A stretch of 64,000 nt of DNA from Pseudomonadota bacterium (GTDB lineage Bacteria; Pseudomonadota; Alphaproteobacteria; Rhizobiales; Xanthobacteraceae). Positions 8,650 through 18,965 of the stretch are shown piece after piece. Position numbers and translations under genes: made by a program. Each line of letters begins with the position of its first letter. Position 1 is the stretch's first letter. The stretch lies in assembly GCA_018242205.1 (NCBI GenBank), contig JAFECJ010000004.1:62001-126000 (forward strand). Reading direction: 5' to 3'. The notes beneath the pieces were generated by a model. That model worked only from the letters and a program-made list of their open reading frames with translations, was not told the DNA's origin and searched no databases.

Positions 8650-9423
8650 TTAGCGAAAACCGCCGCCGCCATTCACATAGACTGTGTCGGCGGTCATGTA
8701 TTCGCAGGCATCCGAACACATGAACAGCACGAGTTCACCGATCTCTTCCGGATGGGCGAAGCGCTTCATCGGCACGTCGGCGAGCATCTGCGCCTTCAAT
8801 TCCGGCGAGGTCTGGGACGCGGTCTGGAAGTTCGTGTCGACCGGCCCGGGCGAGATCGACAGCGCGCGGATGCCCTGGCTGGCGAATTCGCGCGCCACGC
8901 CCATGGTCATGGTGACGACCGCGCCCTTGGCGGAGGCGTAGTGTACGCTTGAGCCGCCGCCGCCGCGCCGATGCGCCATGCTGCCGACATTGACGATGAC
9001 GCCGAAGCGGCTGGCAAGCATATGCGGCAGAACGGCCTGCATCGCGTAAAAGGTGCCCTTGACGTTGAGGTCGTAGGTTGCCTCGAAGAGTTCATCGTCG
9101 ATGTCGAGGAATTTGGCGCGGCGCATCGCCGAGCCGGCGGAGTTGAACAGGAACTGCACGCTGCCGAAATCGCCGATCGCCAGCTCGATCATGTTGTTGA
9201 CAGCGGCGCGATCGGTGACGTCGATGCCCAGCGCCAGCGATTGGCCGTCATAGGCGGCATCGATCATCTCGACGGTTTGCGCCACCGCGGCCTCGTCGAT
9301 GTCGGCGCAAACCACGTTGGCGCCTTCGCGGGCGAAGATGAGCGCGGTCGCGCGGCCGATCCCGCTGCCGGCGCCGGTGATGACGATGGTCTTGCCCTTG
9401 AAGTAATCCGGCGATTTCGGCAT
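8650..9423 (-). CDS. Short-chain dehydrogenase/reductase (SDR)
   Basis: A 257-residue classical SDR with all landmarks: the cofactor motif TGAGSGIG (16-23), ADID at 40-43 (an Asp here favours NAD over NADP), NSAG at 94-97, and the catalytic S148, Y162 and K166 (YASAK). The C-terminus GEL...YVNGGGGFR is the usual substrate-loop/dimer end. It reduces or oxidises a carbonyl/alcohol of unknown identity. It ends 13 bases after the convergent chaA stop. Confidence 0.92.
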   Translation of the reverse strand: MPKSPDYFKGKTIVITGAGSGIGRATALIFAREGANVVCADIDEAAVAQTVEMIDAAYDGQSLALGIDVTDRAAVNNMIELAIGDFGSVQFLFNSAGSAMRRAKFLDIDDELFEATYDLNVKGTFYAMQAVLPHMLASRFGVIVNVGSMAHRRGGGGSSVHYASAKGAVVTMTMGVAREFASQGIRALSISPGPVDTNFQTASQTSPELKAQMLADVPMKRFAHPEEIGELVLFMCSDACEYMTADTVYVNGGGGFR

Positions 9424-9543
9424 GGGATGGCGTGCTCCGCTGGTGCGATTCCGGCGGCCATTGTCGGCAATGCGCTCGGCTGGAACAAGCCTGTGCGGGC
9501 GCGCCGTCTATGCTAGACTGCGTGAGAAGCGAGGGGGCGGCGC

Positions 9544-9723
9544 ATGGATCGTTCGATGGTCAGCAAACTGATCTGCGTTCTTCTGATCGCTGCCGTATTG
9601 ATGCCGGTGGGACGCTGGATTTATCCGCATATCAGCGATGCGCTGAGCGGCACCCAGTTCGAGGCGCTCGAGGCTGTGGTCGGCGCCAGCCTCGGCTTCG
9701 GGCTGTCGTCATTCTTTGGATGA
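9544..9723 (+). CDS. Small membrane protein (59 aa), hypothetical
   Basis: A 59-residue protein, MDRSMVSKLICVLLIAAVLM at the N-terminus, with a first hydrophobic helix at about residues 7-23 and a second weakly hydrophobic stretch near the C-terminus (VVGASLGFGLSSFF). A gagggg run 5-11 bases upstream of the ATG can serve as a ribosome-binding site. No family is recognised. A stem-loop at 9744-9766 follows, consistent with a short independent transcript. Confidence 0.6.
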   Translation: MDRSMVSKLICVLLIAAVLMPVGRWIYPHISDALSGTQFEALEAVVGASLGFGLSSFFG

Positions 9724-9743
9724 GGGGGCATACAGCAGGGTGA

Positions 9744-9766
9744 GCTCGGGAAAGGCATCCCCGAGC
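9744..9766. terminator. Stem-loop between convergent small genes
   Basis: gctcggg and cccgagc form a perfect 7-bp stem with a 9-base loop, located between the stop at 9723 (plus) and the stop at 9795 (minus). No T-run follows on either side, so intrinsic termination is uncertain. Confidence 0.45.
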
Positions 9767-9794
9767 CCATCCTTCGACGCAGCAGCCCGGTGCG

Positions 9795-10100
9795 TTACTG
9801 GCTGTTCTGCGGCGCCGCCGGACGCGCGGGCGCCGGCGCCGGGGACGTAACGGCTGATCCGGTCGTGCTCGGCGGCGTCGCCGGGGTGGTGGTGGCCGGA
9901 ACATTGGCGGTCACCGGCGCGCCGGTGTCGTTGCCGCTGTGCCAGTTGCCGAGCACGAGAACGGCAATCAGGATGACTGCGGCAATGCCGCCGATCCAGG
10001 CCCAGGTGGTGCTGGATGACGCAGCGGCCCGGTTGCGCTGCAACACCGGATCATTGAGCCGCGGTTCGAAACGCGGATCGTCAAGGCGCGGATCGCTCAT
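9795..10100 (-). CDS. Single-pass membrane protein with Pro/Ala/Thr-rich tail
   Basis: A 101-residue protein. A charged N-terminus (MSDPRLDDPRFEPRLNDP) precedes one transmembrane helix (TTWAWIGGIAAVILIAVLVL, about 32-51) and a low-complexity tail rich in P, A and T that would be periplasmic. No named family. Its upstream region holds a near-match to an EcfG-type promoter (10147-10171), so stress regulation is possible. Confidence 0.7.
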   Translation of the reverse strand: MSDPRLDDPRFEPRLNDPVLQRNRAAASSSTTWAWIGGIAAVILIAVLVLGNWHSGNDTGAPVTANVPATTTPATPPSTTGSAVTSPAPAPARPAAPQNSQ

Positions 10101-10146
10101 GGCTGTCTCCTTGGTTCCTGCGGCGAGATAAGTCGCCCGACCTCAG

Positions 10147-10171
10147 AACGTCGGCTGGTGGCGAAAGTTTC
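10147..10171 (-). promoter_or_regulatory. Near-match EcfG-type promoter (GAAAC-N16-CGTT)
   Basis: On the minus strand GAAAC (plus 10167-10171) is followed after exactly 16 bases by CGTT (plus 10147-10150). The -35 differs by one base from the GGAAC consensus. The implied start of transcription would be about 40 bases before the ATG at 10100. Weak evidence on its own; it is supported only by the perfect sites elsewhere in the window. Confidence 0.3.
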
Positions 10172-10278
10172 AACCGGCGAGGGAACTCGCAGGTGCCATG
10201 CACGGCTGAAGGTGCTATAGCGCGGTCGGCCACTTCGGCTGCTTGCCCCGGGTTCAATCAGACGAAATCAAGACAAAA

Positions 10279-11193
10279 ATGCGCCTGACCAATGTGGCGA
10301 TTGCGGCCGCGCCGATCCTGTTCGTGCTGTTGTGGAGCACCGGTTTCATCGGCGCGCGTTATGGCTTGCCCTATATCGAGCCGATGACGTTTCTCGCCGT
10401 GCGCATGAGCTTCGTCGTCGTCGTCATGCTGCCGATCGCGTTGTTGAGCGGCGCGCGCTGGCCGAACGCGGCGGAAAGCGGGCACAGCCTCGCCATCGGC
10501 ATCCTGGTGCATGGCATCTATCTCGGCGGCGTCTTCATCGCCATTTCGTACGGCGTTCCGGCCGGCATCTCCGCGCTCATTCCCGGCCTGCAGCCGATCC
10601 TGACGTCGACCATCGCCAACCGCTTCATGGGCGAGAAGGTGACGCCGCTGCAATGGCTCGGACTCGTGCTCGGCCTTGGCGGCGTGGCGCTGGTGCTGCA
10701 CGACCGGCAGATGATCGCCGATGCGAGCGTGCTCGGCTGGGCGGGAAGCGTCGTGTCGCTGATCGGCATCACCCTCGGCACGCTGTATCAGAAGCGCCAC
10801 AGCGGCAACATCGACTGGCGCACCGGCAACCTCATTCAGTACTTCGGCGTCGCGACGTTTTTCTGGATTCTCAGCTTCGCCTTCGAGACCCGTGTAATCC
10901 ATTGGAACGGCGAACTGATCTTCGCCATGTCATGGCTCGTTTTGGTGCTGTCGGTCGCGACCGTGGCGCTGATGTACTGGCTGATCCGCCGCTCGCCGGC
11001 GACCGGCTTCGCCAGCCTGTTCTATCTGGTGCCGGCGACCACGGCGCTGTTCGCCTTCGTCCTGTTCGGCGAGAAGCTCGATCTGATTTCAGTCGTCGGC
11101 ATGGTGATCTGCGCGGCCGGCGTGCTGATCGTCAATCGCGCCGGCCGTGCGAAGCCGGCGGCCGCCAATGTCGCCGCGACGCTCAACGACTGA
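10279..11193 (+). CDS. EamA/DMT-family transporter
   Basis: A 304-residue protein with ten predicted transmembrane helices in two EamA repeats (about 5-140 and 155-295). The first repeat contains LLWSTGFIGARYGLPYIEP near residues 14-32. The second ends with FGEKLDLISVVGMVICAAGVLI, the standard DMT pattern. These proteins export metabolites or amino acids; the substrate is unknown. The ATG at 10279 is chosen over an in-frame TTG at 10243 because the first helix then begins near the N-terminus. It converges on the thioesterase with a single base between stops. Confidence 0.9.
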   Translation: MRLTNVAIAAAPILFVLLWSTGFIGARYGLPYIEPMTFLAVRMSFVVVVMLPIALLSGARWPNAAESGHSLAIGILVHGIYLGGVFIAISYGVPAGISALIPGLQPILTSTIANRFMGEKVTPLQWLGLVLGLGGVALVLHDRQMIADASVLGWAGSVVSLIGITLGTLYQKRHSGNIDWRTGNLIQYFGVATFFWILSFAFETRVIHWNGELIFAMSWLVLVLSVATVALMYWLIRRSPATGFASLFYLVPATTALFAFVLFGEKLDLISVVGMVICAAGVLIVNRAGRAKPAAANVAATLND

Positions 11194-11194
11194 G

Positions 11195-11599
11195 CTACTT
11201 CTTCTCCAGCACCATCTGGGTCTGCGTTACCAGCGCGCAGAGCCGGCCGTCGCCGCGGGTAATCCGGGTCTGCCAGACCATGGTCGAGCGGCCGCGGTGC
11301 AGAGGTGTGCATTCGGCGTAAGCGGTGTCGCCGACCGGAATGGCAGCGAAGAAGTTGGTCTTGCTCTCGATCGTGGTGGTGGACTGGCCCGGCTTGAGAT
11401 TGGCCGAGGTGGCGGTGCCGCCGAGATTGTCGGCGAGCGCCATGATGGCGCCGCCATGCATGATGTTGAAGCGGTTGTTGAGCTCTTCGCGCATCGGCAG
11501 CTCGGCGGTGACCTTCTCGGCCGAGACGTGCGTGATCTTGAGGCCGAGGAAGTCGGCGAAAGGCGGCTGGCTGAAGGCGACTTCGTTGACGGTTGACAT
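11195..11599 (-). CDS. PaaI-type hotdog-fold thioesterase
   Basis: A 134-residue single hotdog domain. The family signature NRFNIMHGGAIMALADN (about 42-58) is intact, with the Asp of LAD and the HGG turn that binds CoA thioesters. The C-terminal strands (STMVWQTRITRGDGRLCALVTQTQMVL) complete the fold. It probably hydrolyses an acyl- or aryl-CoA thioester as a housekeeping editing enzyme; the substrate is unknown. Upstream neighbours offer no pathway hint. Confidence 0.88.
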   Translation of the reverse strand: MSTVNEVAFSQPPFADFLGLKITHVSAEKVTAELPMREELNNRFNIMHGGAIMALADNLGGTATSANLKPGQSTTTIESKTNFFAAIPVGDTAYAECTPLHRGRSTMVWQTRITRGDGRLCALVTQTQMVLEKK

Positions 11600-11692
11600 G
11601 CGCGGAGCTCCGGACGGTCCGAAAGAATAGGGCGCGGAGCAAAAGGCCCCGCGCCCCTGTCTATAGCCAAACGGGCTTTGCCCTGTCGCCGC

Positions 11693-12352
11693 TTATTTCG
11701 GCTGCGGCGCGATGCGGATATAGGGGCGGGGCTGCTTGTAGCCGCCGGGCCAGAGCTTCTTGGCTTCCTCGTCCGACACCGCACCGGTGATGATGATGTC
11801 GTCGCCCTGTTTCCAGTTGGCCGGGGTGGCGACGCGGTGCTTGGCGTTGAGCTGCAGACTGTCGAGCACGCGCAGGATCTCGTCGAAGTTGCGGCCGGTG
11901 GTCATCGGATAGACCAGGATCAGCTTGATCTTCTTGTCCGGGCCGACGATGAACACGTTGCGCACCGTCTGGTTGTCGGCCGGGGTGCGGCCTTCCGAGG
12001 TGCCCGAGGTCGAGGCCGGCAGCATGCCGTAGAGCTTGGCGACCTTGAGGTCGGTGTCGCCGATCATCGGATAGTTCGGGGCGAAGCCGACGATCTCCTT
12101 GATGTCTTCGGACCAGGTCTTGTGGTTGTCGACCGGATCGACCGACAGGCCGATGATCTTGGTGTTGCGCTTGTCGAACTCCGGCTTCAGGCGCGCCATG
12201 GTGCCGAGCTCGGTGGTGCAGACCGGGGTGAAATCCTTCGGGTGCGAGAACAGCACGGCCCAGGAATCGCCGAGCCAGTCGTGAAAGCGGATTTTGCCTT
12301 CGGTAGTGTCTGCTTCGAAATCCGGCGCGATATCGCCAATCGCCAACGTCAT
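11693..12352 (-). CDS. 1-Cys peroxiredoxin (Prx6-like)
   Basis: A 219-residue peroxiredoxin. The peroxidatic Cys45 lies in FTPVCTTELG, with the conserved Pro, Thr and, further on, the Arg in the active-site pocket. The length and the C-terminal dimerisation extension (GDDIIITGAVSDEEAKKLWPGGYKQPRPYIR) match the Prx6/1-Cys group; no second catalytic Cys is present. It reduces H2O2 and organic peroxides in the cytoplasm. No OxyR-type gene is adjacent. Confidence 0.93.
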   Translation of the reverse strand: MTLAIGDIAPDFEADTTEGKIRFHDWLGDSWAVLFSHPKDFTPVCTTELGTMARLKPEFDKRNTKIIGLSVDPVDNHKTWSEDIKEIVGFAPNYPMIGDTDLKVAKLYGMLPASTSGTSEGRTPADNQTVRNVFIVGPDKKIKLILVYPMTTGRNFDEILRVLDSLQLNAKHRVATPANWKQGDDIIITGAVSDEEAKKLWPGGYKQPRPYIRIAPQPK

Positions 12353-12511
12353 GGTGAGCCTCCAAATCGACGGGGTCTAGTTCGCGCTTGTAATATAGGG
12401 CCACAGCCGACGGGGAAAGGGGCGACGCCGGAAATAGCATGCGCGACCCCTGACCGCAGGTTCAGGGAGCATAAAGCGGTGGCCGGCCGGCTGCGGCTCG
12501 CAACAAATTTT

Positions 12512-13750
12512 TCAGGGCGCGTCGGGCCTGTAGCCGTCAGTCAACGTCTTGAGGAACGCCACGATATCGTCGATTTCGCGGTCGGTCAGGGCCGGCTTGT
12601 CGCCAGGCTTTCGATCGAACGGCGGCTCGTTGTTGATGTTGCCCCAGTAGCGTTGCGGCAGATCGTCGAACTTCGCGACGGTACCGTCTGCGCGACGCGG
12701 ATACCAGCGCCCCGGATCGGTGTCGCGCGTGGCGTAGAAGGCGACGGCGTCGCGCAGGCTCTTGATCGCGCCGTTATGGAAGAAGGTCTTGCGCAAGGCG
12801 ACATTGCGCAGCGACGGCGTGCGGAACAGGCCGCAATAATTGTCGTGGCTCTTCAGGTCGGTGCGCAGCGGCCCGCACAGGCCGAGATCGAAGAGGTTGG
12901 GGTCGCTATTGACGGCGAGGGCGCGGTTGCGCGGCACACCGACCGCGATCATGCCGAAATCGGAAAACTGCGGCGCACTGCCGTCGTCGGCGCGTGCGCT
13001 GCGGTGGCAGTTGCCGCAATTGCCTTTGTCCTCGTCGTTGAACAGCCTAAGGCCGCGCGCCTCCTGGTTGGTGAGCCTGGCGCGGCCGGCGAGATAGAAA
13101 TCGTATTTGCTGGAATAGGGATAGAACTCGGCCGGGCTTTGCTCGTAGACCGACAGCGCCTTGGTCGCCGCATCGAACGCCTTGTGCGGATCGGCAAACA
13201 CGTCGGCGCCGAACAGTGTCTTGATGTCGCCGGCATAGGGCGCGGCGGCGAGTTTCAGGGCGACGCTTTGCTCGTCCGGATTGGCCATTTCGAACGGTGC
13301 CAGCAGCGGGATGCGGGCCTGATCGTTGCCGCGATCGGCGCGACCGTCCCAGGTCAGGCCGCCGGTCGGACCGTTGTCGATGCTGGCATCGCCCTCGTCG
13401 TCGGATTCATAATAGTGCTCGGTGAACTGCGGCACGGCCTGCAGATATTTCAGTGACGGCGCGGCGCGGAAGCCGGTCTGTTCGCCATCCTTACCGCCGG
13501 GCTGGACGGCCAGGCCGTTGTTGGGCGCGAAGGCATTGTGCGGATCGTGGCAGGTGGCGCAGGCCAGGGTGCCGGACGCCGACAGCGAGGCATCGTTGAA
13601 GATCTGGCGTCCGAGCGCCTCGAGCGCGGCGGCGCGGGCATAAGCCTGCTCGCGGGTCAGGCCGGCGTTGTCCTGGGCGAGGGCGGCGCCGCAGGCGGTT
13701 ACCACGCAGGCGACAAGTAGACGGTGAAGGCAGTTTCTGGGGAGCCTCAC
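12512..13750 (-). CDS. Di-haem cytochrome c peroxidase (CcpA/MauG family)
   Basis: A periplasmic di-haem enzyme with two CxxCH haem motifs: CATCH at residues 64-68, counted from the chosen start, and CGNCH in the middle of the protein. GLTWDGRADRGNDQA and a C-terminal LTDREIDDIVAFLKTLTDGY are typical of the family. It reduces H2O2 with electrons from c-type cytochromes. The GTG at 13750 is preferred because it gives a clean signal peptide (LLVACVVTACGAALAQ) and has AAGG about 9 bases upstream; an ATG at 13840 adds 30 residues without changing the core. It is divergent from the phosphatase gene. Confidence 0.9.
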   Translation of the reverse strand: MRLPRNCLHRLLVACVVTACGAALAQDNAGLTREQAYARAAALEALGRQIFNDASLSASGTLACATCHDPHNAFAPNNGLAVQPGGKDGEQTGFRAAPSLKYLQAVPQFTEHYYESDDEGDASIDNGPTGGLTWDGRADRGNDQARIPLLAPFEMANPDEQSVALKLAAAPYAGDIKTLFGADVFADPHKAFDAATKALSVYEQSPAEFYPYSSKYDFYLAGRARLTNQEARGLRLFNDEDKGNCGNCHRSARADDGSAPQFSDFGMIAVGVPRNRALAVNSDPNLFDLGLCGPLRTDLKSHDNYCGLFRTPSLRNVALRKTFFHNGAIKSLRDAVAFYATRDTDPGRWYPRRADGTVAKFDDLPQRYWGNINNEPPFDRKPGDKPALTDREIDDIVAFLKTLTDGYRPDAP

Positions 13751-13899
13751 GATGCACCTTGCACGTAAATCCCGGGCACATTGCCGGCGGCTGATGACAG
13801 ATTTCTGACGGATAAGGTCATTCCGGCCGTCGGGCTTCATGCAACTGCCACGGAACGTCCCTTATGATCGGCCGGGGACGACCTTCAGGAATCATTGCC

Positions 13900-15441
13900 A
13901 TGCCGCCGTTCAAGCCTGCCCGGACTCTGTCGCTTGCCATCGCTCTGTCGCTGCCGGCAGTCGCCGGGCCGGCCCTCGCTCAGGCACCGGGGATCAACGC
14001 CATCGACACCGTGGTCGTGATCTATGCCGAGAACCGCTCCTTCGACAATCTCTATGGCCATTTCCCCGGCGCCAACGGTTTGCAGAATGTCACGCCGGAG
14101 AATTCGCGGCAGCTCGATCGCGACGGCAGCGTGCTCAAGGAACTGCCGCCGGTCTGGAACAACCTGACCGCCAAGGGCGTGACGCCGGTGGTGACCCAGG
14201 CGCAGACCGAGCATCTGCCCAATGCGCCTTTCGCCATCGACGATCCCAAGGGCTTCAACACCCAGCTTGGCACCGTGACGCACGACCTGTGGCACCTGTT
14301 CTACCAGAACCAGATGCAGATCGACGGCGGCAAGAACGACAAGTTCGTGGCTTACGCCGATTCCGGCGCGCTGGTGATGGGCCACTATGATGGCTCCAAG
14401 CTGCCTTTGTGGAAGGTCGCCGAGGACTACGTGCTGGCCGATAATTTCTTTCAAGGCGCCTTCGGTGGCTCGTTCCTCAACCACTTCCAACTGATTTGCG
14501 CCTGCACGCCGCGCTATCCCGACGCCGACAAGAGCCCGGCCAAGGGCATTATCGCCGCGGTCGAGGCGGACGGCGTGACGCTGAAGCTCGCCGACAACTC
14601 GCCGAAATCGGCCATGGATGGCATTCCGAAATTCGTCAACAACGGCCAGATCACGCCGGACTTCTACGCCGTCAACACGATGCAGCCGCCGTATCAGCCG
14701 AGCGCCAACAAACCGGCGCCGGAAGGCGACAAGCGCTTCGCCGATCCGGAGAAGCCGAACACGCTGCCGCCGCAGCGCGATGTCACCATCGGCGATCTGC
14801 TAACCCTGAAGGGCATCACCTGGGCCTGGTACGCCGGCGCCTGGCAGGCCGCGCTCGACGGCAAGAATGAAAAGCCGGTGCCGAACTTCCAGTTTCATCA
14901 CCAGCCGTTCAATTACTTCGTTCAATACGCCCCCGGCACCGAAGCGCGCGCCGAGCATCTCAAGGATGCTGGCATGAACGGCGTCGACTTCATCAAGGCG
15001 ATCGACGAGGGCAAGCTGCCGCAGGTGACGTTCTACAAGCCGCAGGGCAACCTCAATTCGCACGCCGGCTACACCGATGTGATGTCCGGCGACGAACATA
15101 TGGCCGACGTCATCGCCCATCTGCAGAAGAGCCCGCAGTGGGGGCACATGCTGATCGTGCTGACCTATGACGAGAACGGCGGTTTCTGGGATCACGTCGC
15201 GCCACCAAAGGCCGATCGCTGGGGCCCGGGTTCGCGCATTCCGGCGATCATCGTGTCGCCTTACGCCAAAAAGGGTACGGTCGACCATACCTTGTCCGAC
15301 ACGACCTCGATCCTGCGCTTCATCACCCGTCGCTACGACTTGCCAGTCCTGCCCGGCATCGTGGCGCGCGACGCGGCGCTCAAAGCGGGCGGCCATCCGC
15401 CGATGGGCGACCTGACCGAGGCGCTCGACCTGCCGCACTAA
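13900..15441 (+). CDS. Secreted phosphoesterase (AcpA-type acid phosphatase / phospholipase C family)
   Basis: A 513-residue protein with a signal peptide (LSLAIALSLPAVAGPALAQA). The family signature ENRSFDNLYGHFPGANG follows immediately (about 38-54). It supplies the metal-binding Asn/Glu and the nucleophile region; later landmarks are LADNFFQGAFGGSFLNHFQLI and TYDENGGFWDHVAPP (about 423-437). This alkaline-phosphatase-superfamily group includes AcpA acid phosphatases and phosphatidylcholine-type phospholipases C. The periplasmic substrate is unknown. The ATG at 13900 is chosen for the signal peptide; the frame opens 36 bases earlier. Confidence 0.9.
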   Translation: MPPFKPARTLSLAIALSLPAVAGPALAQAPGINAIDTVVVIYAENRSFDNLYGHFPGANGLQNVTPENSRQLDRDGSVLKELPPVWNNLTAKGVTPVVTQAQTEHLPNAPFAIDDPKGFNTQLGTVTHDLWHLFYQNQMQIDGGKNDKFVAYADSGALVMGHYDGSKLPLWKVAEDYVLADNFFQGAFGGSFLNHFQLICACTPRYPDADKSPAKGIIAAVEADGVTLKLADNSPKSAMDGIPKFVNNGQITPDFYAVNTMQPPYQPSANKPAPEGDKRFADPEKPNTLPPQRDVTIGDLLTLKGITWAWYAGAWQAALDGKNEKPVPNFQFHHQPFNYFVQYAPGTEARAEHLKDAGMNGVDFIKAIDEGKLPQVTFYKPQGNLNSHAGYTDVMSGDEHMADVIAHLQKSPQWGHMLIVLTYDENGGFWDHVAPPKADRWGPGSRIPAIIVSPYAKKGTVDHTLSDTTSILRFITRRYDLPVLPGIVARDAALKAGGHPPMGDLTEALDLPH

Positions 15442-15540
15442 GACGCCGTATCGCGTTAACAGACCGGCGCGGCTTCCGGTTTGCCGCATCCAAGCCCCGG
15501 GCCTAGATTGCCGTCAGCAATCACGGCCCGGGCGCGTTTC

Positions 15541-16833
15541 ATGAACGTCGATCAGCTTCTCTACCGGCTCGCGTTGGCGCTCGGTATCGGCCTCTTGGTC
15601 GGTCTCGAGCGCGGCTGGAAAACGCGCGGCATGCAGCCGGGCAAACGCGCTGCCGGCGTGCGCACCTTCACCCTGTGTGGCCTGCTCGGCGGCATCGTCG
15701 CCGCCTTGGCGCAGGCATTGGCCTCGCCGGTCGCCGCCGGGCTGGTGTTCGGCTTCAGCTTCGCCGTCTATGCCGCGATCTTCGCGGTGATGGAGCGCGA
15801 CGCCGACCGCGCGGCTGGCAGCTTCTCGGCGACCACCATCATCGCCGGGCTTTTGACCTTCATGCTCGGTGCTTACGCCGTCATCGGCGACATGCGCATG
15901 GCTGCCGCGGTGGCGGTGGCCGCGACCGCCATCCTGGCGCTGCGTGCCGAGATCCATGGCTGGATCGATCACATCACCTGGCCGGAATTGCGCTCGGCGC
16001 TGGTGCTGTTGGCGATGACGTTCATCGTGCTGCCGGTGGTGCCGGATATGACTATCGGCGGCGCCAATCCGCGCGAAGTCTGGCTGATCGCCATCGTGCT
16101 CGCCGGTGTTTCTTTCTTGGGTTATGTCGCGGTCAAGGTGTTCGGCTCCGAGCGCGGCGTGCTGTTCGCCGCCGCTGCGGGTGGACTTGTGTCATCGACG
16201 GCGGTGACGCTGACCAGCGCGCGGCGGGCCGCAACCGGCGAGGCGGCGCCGTTGGTTCTGGCAGCCGGCGTCGCCATCGCCACCGCGATCTCGTTCCTGC
16301 GCGTCATGGCCATTGCCATGGCCTTGCAGCCAAGCCTGCTGCCGCTGATCGCGCCTGGCCTTGTGGCCGCGGCGCTGGCGGCGGCGGGATATGCGGGCGT
16401 GACCATGCGCTGGCGGGACGGATCGGCCGGCGGGCAGGGCGCGGCCGGCGAATTCAGCAATCCGCTCAGCTTCTGGCCGGTGGTCGGCTACGCCTTGCTG
16501 CTGGGCGTGGTCATCGTTCTGGGGCGCTATATCGGCGAGACCTTCGGCACCAACGGCGCACTCGCCGGCGCGGCGGCTTTGGGCTTTGCCGACCAGGATA
16601 CGGTCGCCGCCGCCATGAGCCGGCTGGTGCCGGCGATCCTCGACAGCGGCGCCGCCAGCGAAGCCATCCTCATCGCGGTGGTGAGCAACATGGTCAGCAA
16701 GCTGGGTCTGGCAATCGTGCTCGGGCGCGGACGCTTTGCCGGCGAGGTGGCGGTGATGACGGTGCTGTGCTGGTTGGCCGGTGCTGCCGGCCTGTGGGCG
16801 GCGGTCGGCCTGGGCTTTCCGGTCCCGCATTGA
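15541..16833 (+). CDS. MgtC/SapB and DUF4010 membrane protein
   Basis: A 430-residue protein with about twelve transmembrane helices. The N-terminal part (residues 1-140) is an MgtC/SapB domain: LALALGIGLLVGLERGW followed by AGVRTFTLCGLLG. The remainder fits DUF4010, with ERGVLFAAAAGGLVSSTAVTLT and a late ADQDTVAAAMSRL segment. Proteins with this fusion are widespread in bacteria; MgtC is tied to Mg2+ homeostasis, but the function of the fused form is not established. The ATG at 15541 directly follows a short leader after the phosphatase gene. Confidence 0.88.
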   Translation: MNVDQLLYRLALALGIGLLVGLERGWKTRGMQPGKRAAGVRTFTLCGLLGGIVAALAQALASPVAAGLVFGFSFAVYAAIFAVMERDADRAAGSFSATTIIAGLLTFMLGAYAVIGDMRMAAAVAVAATAILALRAEIHGWIDHITWPELRSALVLLAMTFIVLPVVPDMTIGGANPREVWLIAIVLAGVSFLGYVAVKVFGSERGVLFAAAAGGLVSSTAVTLTSARRAATGEAAPLVLAAGVAIATAISFLRVMAIAMALQPSLLPLIAPGLVAAALAAAGYAGVTMRWRDGSAGGQGAAGEFSNPLSFWPVVGYALLLGVVIVLGRYIGETFGTNGALAGAAALGFADQDTVAAAMSRLVPAILDSGAASEAILIAVVSNMVSKLGLAIVLGRGRFAGEVAVMTVLCWLAGAAGLWAAVGLGFPVPH

Positions 16834-16891
16834 CATTTTATTGCAGTGCCGCAGAGTGCGCGGATCGGCCTGCCGGGGGAAATTCGGGTAC

Positions 16892-18895
<2,004 letters not shown>

Positions 18896-18899
18896 GCCC

Positions 18900-18948
18900 G
18901 CGCATGATCCCGAAAAGTGGAAGCCGGTTTTCGGATCAGATCATGCGC
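18900..18948. repeat. REP-like palindrome, copy 1
   Basis: Left arm gcgcatgatc and right arm gatcatgcgc are perfect inverted copies, around a core of the form ccgaaaagtggaagccggttttcgg that is itself a dyad. It starts 4 bases after the pccA stop, between convergent genes. Two further copies lie at 21209-21257 and 39374-39422. Confidence 0.85.
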
Positions 18949-18965
18949 TGGAAAAAAGTCCGGCC

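Noticed and set aside
9484..9510. GGAAC followed by CGTC after 18 bases, as an EcfG promoter for the 59-residue membrane gene
   Set aside because: Spacing and -10 both deviate from GGAAC-N16/17-CGTT, so it is not called.
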